Assembly: GCA_002435325.1 (NCBI GenBank)
Contig: DJMJ01000032.1
Span: 1 to 64,000 of the forward strand
Direction of reading: 5' to 3'
Source: Nitrospira sp. UBA6493
Lineage (GTDB): Bacteria > Nitrospirota > Nitrospiria > Nitrospirales > Nitrospiraceae
DNA: 64,000 nucleotides
Positions 59,538 through 64,000 of the stretch are shown in pieces. A model generated the notes under the pieces. That model was not told the DNA's origin, ran no database searches, and saw nothing but the letters and a program-made list of their open reading frames with translations. A program made the translations under genes and the position numbers. Position 1 is the stretch's first letter. The number at the start of each line of letters is the position of its first letter.

Positions 59538-60086
59538 ATGGCGGCACTTCCCACGCTCAGCACGGATCGGCTCTCGCTCCGGCCCTTTCGGATGAGCGAT
59601 GCCCCGGACGTGCAGCGGCTGGCCGGCGACTACGACGTGGCCAAAGGCACGCTCGTCATTCCTCACCCCTATCCCGATGGCGAAGCCGAGCGATGGATCG
59701 CAAGCCTGCAGCGCGACGAGGAAGCCGGCACGCTCGTCACCTTTGCCATCGTCCTGCGCGAGGAAGGCCGTGTGATCGGGTTCATCGGGCTGGACATCGC
59801 CGCCGCTCATCAACAAGCCCGGATGAGCTATTGGCTCGGCCAGCCCTATTGGAACCACGGCTACTGTACGGAAGCAGTCAGAGCTGTGCTGGTCCATGGG
59901 TTTCAACAGTTGCAGCTGCACCGGATCTACGCCCCGCATTTCCTGAACAATCCGGCCTCCGGACAGGTGCTCAAAAAAGTCGGCATGGTCTACGAGGGCA
60001 GGCTGAGGGAACATTACCTGCGTTTCGGCCGATACGTCGACGTCGAGCTCTACGGCCTTTTGGAACAGGAATTCGACCGCCGCTGA
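59538..60086 (+). CDS. GNAT acetyltransferase, RimJ/RimL type
   Basis: A 182-residue GNAT enzyme. LSTDRLSLRPFRMSDA is the standard RimJ-like N-terminus; SYWLGQPYWNHGYCTEAV contains the acetyl-CoA loop, where the expected Gly-x-Gly is G-Y, and FLNNPASGQVLKKVGM is motif B. It abuts the lipocalin gene (stop codons touch). The substrate may be a ribosomal protein or small molecule. Confidence 0.88.
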   Translation: MAALPTLSTDRLSLRPFRMSDAPDVQRLAGDYDVAKGTLVIPHPYPDGEAERWIASLQRDEEAGTLVTFAIVLREEGRVIGFIGLDIAAAHQQARMSYWLGQPYWNHGYCTEAVRAVLVHGFQQLQLHRIYAPHFLNNPASGQVLKKVGMVYEGRLREHYLRFGRYVDVELYGLLEQEFDRR

Positions 60087-60659
60087 TCAGGGCCGCCGGT
60101 CGCGGACGAGGCCGTCTGTGCGATAGCCGAAGCCGCGGCTCAGCTCGACCAGCCGTCTGTAGACCGGCTCCTCCAGCTGCGGCGTCCGCGAAAGGATCCA
60201 GAGATACCGGCGGTCCGGCGTCCCCACCAGCGCCGTGCGATACTCGGCATCGAGATCGAGAATCCAATAGTTCCCCTCGCGAGATGAGCCAAAGAGCCGC
60301 GCAAACCAATTGTCGAACTGGACGTTCAGCTTGGCGTTCGTCCTCGCATCCACCACCGTCGCCACGCCCTCAATCTGATCCCGCTCACCCGCATCGGTCA
60401 CACATTCATTGTGCACACCGACGGTGCCATCGGGACGAAGCCTGTAGATCGCCTTGGAATCAATGCAGTGCCGTTGAAACCACATCGGCAGCCGTGCAAT
60501 CTCATACCAGGTCCCGGCATACCGGCTGAGATCGACCGAGGCCACGGTCGGCAGGTCACCACGAGAATCAATCCCCGCGCAGCCGCCGAGCCACGCACTC
60601 GCCAACACAACGGTCACCCAGACGTTTCTGCATGTCTTTGATCGACTGAACAACTTCAC
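60087..60659 (-). CDS. blc: Outer-membrane lipocalin (Blc-like lipoprotein)
   Basis: A 190-residue bacterial lipocalin. The signal peptide ends in LGGC (Cys27), so it is a lipoprotein. YAGTWYEIARLPMWFQ is the lipocalin structural motif (GxW), and further family blocks are GVATVVDARTNAKLNVQF and YLWILSRTPQL. Blc proteins bind lipids such as lysophospholipids under membrane stress. The gene ends against the GNAT gene on the other strand. Confidence 0.92.
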   Translation of the reverse strand: MKLFSRSKTCRNVWVTVVLASAWLGGCAGIDSRGDLPTVASVDLSRYAGTWYEIARLPMWFQRHCIDSKAIYRLRPDGTVGVHNECVTDAGERDQIEGVATVVDARTNAKLNVQFDNWFARLFGSSREGNYWILDLDAEYRTALVGTPDRRYLWILSRTPQLEEPVYRRLVELSRGFGYRTDGLVRDRRP

Positions 60660-60745
60660 CCCCCTCAGTGCCCCTCATTGAAAGATACCCTTCGCATGAA
60701 GGGCCTCCGGTCCCCCTCTCGAAGAGTGCAGATCCCACATAGGGT

Positions 60746-62092
60746 CTAGGTCAGCCGGAGAAAGAGCAGCCAGAGATACAGCGAGCTGATCAGGATCGAC
60801 CCGATCATGACGGGAAAGCCGAATTTAAAAAATTGCCAGAACGAGATCTGATAGCCCGCTTTGCGTGCGATATCGACAATCACGACATTCGCGCTGGCCC
60901 CGATAATCGTGCCGTTTCCCCCAAGGCATGCCCCCAATGCCAACGCCCACCATAGCGGAAGGATATCCGGCTGATGCATCAACGTGGCATAATCCGCCAC
61001 ATCGGGGTGCAGCGACCGGGCCAGATCCACAATCAACGGATTCATCGCCGCAACATAGGGAATATTATCAACCGCGGCCGAGAGCAGGGCCGAGCCCCAG
61101 AGTACGGCCATCGTCGATCCCGCCAGATTCCCCCGCGTCACCGCCACCAATTGATCGGCCAGATAGCGAATCACGCCGACCTTCACCAATCCGCCCACGA
61201 GAATAAACAGTCCGATGAAGAAAAAGATGGTCTTCCACTCGACATCGGTGAGATAGGACAGCTCTTCGACGTCCTCCGGCTTCCGTCGCGCATGACCGAT
61301 CAACATAAACATGCTGGCCCCGAGGAGCGCGATGGTGGCCGGCTCGAGATGGATAAGCGAATGGAGACAGAACCCGACGTTGACGATCCCCAACAACCAG
61401 AGGCAGCGATATAAAAACGGCCGGTCGGTCACTGCATCGCGTGAATTCAAGGCGCGCACCGCCGTTTGGAGATGCGTCGAAACGGTCATTTTTCGCCCAA
61501 AAAGAATCCAGATCACGGACAAGAACACGGCCATGATCACCACCACCACAGGCCCCAACACCACCAGAAAGTCCAGATAGCCCAGCTCGGCCTTGCTGGC
61601 GATCATGATATTCGGCGGATCGCCGACCAGCGTCGCCGTCCCGCCGATATTCGACGCCAGCGCCTCGGTCACCAGGAAGACAATCGGATTGAGCTCCAAC
61701 CGCTTGGCAATCGACAACGTCACGGGCGCCATCAGCAGCACCGTGGTCACATTATCGAGCATCGCCGAGAGGCCGGCCGTCATCAGCGCCAGCAACACCA
61801 GGAGACGAAACGGTTTGGCGTCGGCCCGCTGCGCAGCCCAAATGGCCATGACCTCGAACAGACCGGTCTCCCGGACGATGTTCACGATGACCATCATCCC
61901 GATCAGCAAGAACACGACGTTATAGTCCACCCCGTACTCATGGGAATAGAAGGCCTCGTCTTGGGAGATCACGCCCAACCCGATCATCACCGCTGCCCCG
62001 AACAGCGCCACAATCGTCTTATGGATCCGCTCGGTCATGATGACGAGATAGCACACACCGAAAATGATCAGCGCCAGCGACACAGAAGACAT
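60746..62092 (-). CDS. NhaD/ArsB-type ion transporter
   Basis: A 448-residue membrane protein of the ion transporter superfamily (ArsB/NhaD/CitMHS), with about 11-12 helices. LSAMLDNVTTVLLMAPV and SNIGGTATLVGDPPNIM are the two conserved half-repeats of the first half; LLSAAVDNIPYVAAM and GGNGTIIGASANV those of the second, which show the internal duplication. It may be a Na+/H+ antiporter or an arsenite or anion transporter. A promoter with 17-nt spacing precedes it, and its ribosome site GAGG is in the loop of a CACAA/TTGTG stem. Confidence 0.85.
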   Translation of the reverse strand: MSSVSLALIIFGVCYLVIMTERIHKTIVALFGAAVMIGLGVISQDEAFYSHEYGVDYNVVFLLIGMMVIVNIVRETGLFEVMAIWAAQRADAKPFRLLVLLALMTAGLSAMLDNVTTVLLMAPVTLSIAKRLELNPIVFLVTEALASNIGGTATLVGDPPNIMIASKAELGYLDFLVVLGPVVVVIMAVFLSVIWILFGRKMTVSTHLQTAVRALNSRDAVTDRPFLYRCLWLLGIVNVGFCLHSLIHLEPATIALLGASMFMLIGHARRKPEDVEELSYLTDVEWKTIFFFIGLFILVGGLVKVGVIRYLADQLVAVTRGNLAGSTMAVLWGSALLSAAVDNIPYVAAMNPLIVDLARSLHPDVADYATLMHQPDILPLWWALALGACLGGNGTIIGASANVVIVDIARKAGYQISFWQFFKFGFPVMIGSILISSLYLWLLFLRLT

Positions 62093-62129
62093 TCACAACC
62101 TCTTGTGGTGAAAAAAGAATCCCTGACGC

Positions 62130-62158
62130 ATTATCACGAGACTGCCACTGCTATGCAA
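62130..62158 (-). promoter_or_regulatory. Promoter of the NhaD/ArsB-type gene
   Basis: Minus strand TTGCAT (62158-62153), exactly 17 nt, GATAAT (62135-62130). The predicted leader is about 30 nt. Confidence 0.6.
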
Positions 62159-62419
62159 CGAGAGTTGTCTTTTGTAGAGTCCCACCGGATGCCTGCGGCG
62201 CGCGGAGGTTGAGCAGATTGAAATCCGGTTCAAAGAAGATCCCTACGGCTGACCGCCCACACGCACTCATCCACGAGTCTCCGACGCGCCGATGGCCGGA
62301 GGTCGTCCAACTCCTACCGCCAGGCTCCCGAACCGGAGCCTGCCTGAACTCATGCCGGTGCGCCGACACGGCGGGGAACATAGAAACGGGAATAAGAGCG
62401 ACAGCGTCCCGAGGGACGC
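62159..62419. other. Spacer between the transporter and the membrane protein gene
   Basis: About 260 bp with no convincing gene. It holds a perfect 8-bp stem CAGGCTCC (62321-62328) / GGAGCCTG (62335-62342) with a 6-nt loop but no T-run, and a second stem AGCGTCCC-GA-GGGACGCT at the 3' end of the 62420 gene. Either may end the leftward cupredoxin unit. Confidence 0.45.
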
Positions 62420-62926
62420 TCACACCACAGCAGCCAGTCTCCCGGCAGCCATCAAGAGGGTCGCGCCACCCAACAAGACTGCAGACCACCGAGCCGCCCC
62501 GGCCAGTCTCCGGTGAAGAGTGGCTAGAGTAGCCGTTTGCTCCGCCGTCGGCGGACTGCCGCCGGCTCGAATCGCGCCGCCCAATTTGGCCAGCCGCGCA
62601 ACCGTCGGCCGGTTCACCAGAAAGCCCAACAGAAGCGCGGCCAGCGCGAGAAGCCCGCCCGTCAGAAGCACGAGTCCGGCCGGAGTCGCGAGCCCGGTCG
62701 TCGCGAAGACGAGCGCATAGAGACGCGCCCCTGTCAGAATACAGAGGCCGCTGACGACGGTGAGGCCCGTCGACAAACCACGCCGCATGAGGCCGCCCAT
62801 CACCGTCCCGCCTGACGGTCCCGCCTCCTGCACCGCCGGCACAAGGAACCAGCCTAGAAACATGGCCGTGCCAGCCCACAGCACACCGCTGACAATGTGG
62901 CACAAGCGAAGCAGCCCCTCTTCCAT
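62420..62926 (-). CDS. Small membrane protein, CopD/DUF2269-like topology
   Basis: A 168-residue protein with four hydrophobic segments (about 6-28, 50-72, 83-103, 143-163). LLRLCHIVSGVLWAGTAMFLGWF resembles the first helix of CopD-like or DUF2269 proteins, where His10 could bind haem or copper. It starts 22 bp after the tandem cupredoxin gene and is most likely in an operon with it. Confidence 0.6.
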   Translation of the reverse strand: MEEGLLRLCHIVSGVLWAGTAMFLGWFLVPAVQEAGPSGGTVMGGLMRRGLSTGLTVVSGLCILTGARLYALVFATTGLATPAGLVLLTGGLLALAALLLGFLVNRPTVARLAKLGGAIRAGGSPPTAEQTATLATLHRRLAGAARWSAVLLGGATLLMAAGRLAAVV

Positions 62927-62948
62927 CGATAGCCTCCCGCGCGACCGG

Positions 62949-63800
62949 TTATCGCACCGTAAAGTTCAGCGTCATGCCCTTCATAAAGTGGAGCGCGCCG
63001 GTCTTGCTGTCCGGAAAGAAACAAATGAGTCCATACCGGCCCGCTTCAAAACGCCCGGTAAAAAATCCGCTGCCCCCGTGCTCCAACCCGACCAACCCGC
63101 CCATCGGCCTCCCCGGCGGCGGACCGGAGGCGCCCGGCTCGAAGGCCATGCCGAAATCCTTCGCCGTCTTGCCCGAGTCGAGCTTGACGACGACGACTTC
63201 GTGCGGTTGTTCCCCCGCATTCATCACGTGGACGGTGTGCATTCCGGCGGTCATCGGCTGAGACAACGCAAACGCAAAATCACTCGTCGTGATGGTCAGA
63301 TCGGCGGCCGGTTGAGCAGCAACGGCTCTCGGAGACGACACGACCGTCAACGGCCGCGCCATCCCCAACGCGACGTGCGGCACACCGTTCTGATCCGGAA
63401 TCAGGCAGAGCAACAGATAATGACCCGCCGTAAGCTGCATCATGGCCGTGGCCTCGCTCCCGGGCAACACCGCGTTCAGTCCCCCGACCAACTTCGCCCA
63501 CTGCGGCAGATGCGACGGCTGCGCCTTCATCGCGGACTGGAAATCCTCCGTCGTCTTGCTCTCGCTCAGCTGCACGACCTGCACATGGTGAGGCTCCTTA
63601 CCCTCGTTCCTGACCTGCATCGTCGTCATCCCGGCGGGAATGCTGTCCGGCCCGGTGAACCCGTAATCATGCGCCACAAAGACGGCCGGGGCGCCGTCGA
63701 ATGAGGGTCCCTCCTCCGCGCCGGCGCCCCCCCACGGCAAGACAGACGCAATCATCAGCATCCCCGACATCGTCATCGATTGCCCCCCCCTCCGCAACAT
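62949..63800 (-). CDS. Exported protein with two cupredoxin-like domains
   Basis: A 283-residue exported protein. After a signal peptide (about 8-28) come two similar domains of about 120 residues (about 38-160 and 170-283). Each has a His in PHHVQVV or QPHEVVV and a closing set Cys-x8-9-His-x4-Met (CLIPDQNGVPHVALGM; CFFPDSKTGALHFMKGM), which fits a type 1 copper site. This is a tandem duplication. AAGGAGG lies 7 nt before the ATG at 63800. The membrane protein downstream is its likely partner. Electron transfer in the periplasm is an inference. Confidence 0.75.
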   Translation of the reverse strand: MLRRGGQSMTMSGMLMIASVLPWGGAGAEEGPSFDGAPAVFVAHDYGFTGPDSIPAGMTTMQVRNEGKEPHHVQVVQLSESKTTEDFQSAMKAQPSHLPQWAKLVGGLNAVLPGSEATAMMQLTAGHYLLLCLIPDQNGVPHVALGMARPLTVVSSPRAVAAQPAADLTITTSDFAFALSQPMTAGMHTVHVMNAGEQPHEVVVVKLDSGKTAKDFGMAFEPGASGPPPGRPMGGLVGLEHGGSGFFTGRFEAGRYGLICFFPDSKTGALHFMKGMTLNFTVR

Positions 63801-64000
63801 GGGATCCTCCTTCCGTGATACGAACATACGAACCTTCTTAGAGTTTTGAGCTGCTTCCGGCGAAGACCTGCCCTCACCGGAAACCCGCACAGCCTACCAC
63901 GAGAGGACGAGCAGCGATTCCTAAGAATATGCTATCGTGGCCCTAATACTTTCTTAACCCGGTTGAGTCGGTCACTTGTCATGATTCCTCCAGCCCTGGT
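63801..64000. other. Right end of the window
   Basis: 200 bp without a supported gene. It must hold the promoter of the cupredoxin unit, which I could not locate. An ATG at 63981 opens a short rightward frame that leaves the window, without a ribosome site. Confidence 0.4.

Noticed and set aside
1..64000. CRISPR arrays, IS elements, prophage or toxin-antitoxin modules
   Set aside because: No regularly spaced direct repeats, transposase, integrase or toxin motifs were seen in either strand.

Overview
The window is a GC-rich (roughly 60 %), densely coded bacterial chromosome segment whose gene content looks like Nitrospira (Nitrospirota). The grounds are family recognition only: a stand-alone NuoF beside a 2Fe-2S ferredoxin, a ferredoxin-thioredoxin reductase, a PuuD-like membrane protein, NorQ/NorD-type MoxR and VWA proteins, many large sensor kinases and degenerate intergenic repeats. 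No rRNA, IS transposase, prophage or CRISPR array was seen. One tRNA (Ala, GGC) is present.

Layout. 1-5.2 kb: start of purA (leftward) with a promoter and terminator-like hairpin in its leader, tRNA-Ala, a YheS-like ABC-F ATPase, a PilZ protein, rarA and an alpha/beta hydrolase. 5.2-10.8 kb: a leftward redox and cofactor block, nuoF - ferredoxin - A-type Fe-S carrier - queD - folE, preceded by a PuuD-like membrane protein, malate dehydrogenase and a small unknown gene bordered by 7-bp degenerate tandem repeats. 10.9-17.2 kb: a 1010-residue NorD-like protein and, 2.4 kb away, its probable MoxR partner, with ferredoxin-thioredoxin reductase, glycine-zipper lipoproteins and a DUF167 protein between them. 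17.3-23.6 kb: a hybrid histidine kinase, a YkgJ-DUF2156 fusion and a possible ATP-grasp protein.

23.7-32.5 kb: a rightward run with a glutaredoxin-like protein, a KamA-type radical SAM enzyme, a dCTP deaminase family protein, two rSAM/selenodomain-associated transferases and an SDR with an altered active site. A 119-bp inverted-repeat element follows, then a divergent pair made of a putative winged-helix regulator and a pspA operon with two matching palindromes. 32.6-38.5 kb: Grx4/BolA, a tiny one-helix membrane peptide, and a four-gene redox-sensing phosphorelay (receiver, Rossmann-domain kinase, dCache/HAMP/PAS kinase, haem-binding DUF3365 protein) with a short overlapping leader ORF.

38.6-47.5 kb: AI-2E transporter, bactofilin, class A PBP, zinc-ribbon protein, single-domain receiver, Uup-type ABC-F, sodium:solute symporter, PilZ protein. 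47.9-52.4 kb: HEAT-repeat protein, then a lysine-catabolism-like trio (saccharopine dehydrogenase family, ALDH7-like, VOC/DUF1338-like). 52.4-64 kb: 3-methyladenine glycosylase, C39-like/GNAT/RBBP9-like cluster, a frameshifted methyltransferase, prfC, nitrilase family, galE, GNAT, lipocalin, NhaD/ArsB-type transporter, and a two-gene unit for a tandem cupredoxin protein and a membrane partner.

The recurring theme is redox management: NADH to ferredoxin to thioredoxin, Fe-S carriers, Grx4/BolA, and sensors that look built to read NAD(H) and haem state. The candidates most worth a second look are the NAD/haem phosphorelay (33.8-38.5 kb), the NorD-like protein that combines helical repeats, an HEAGH motif and a VWA MIDAS, and the paired palindromes of the pspA region.
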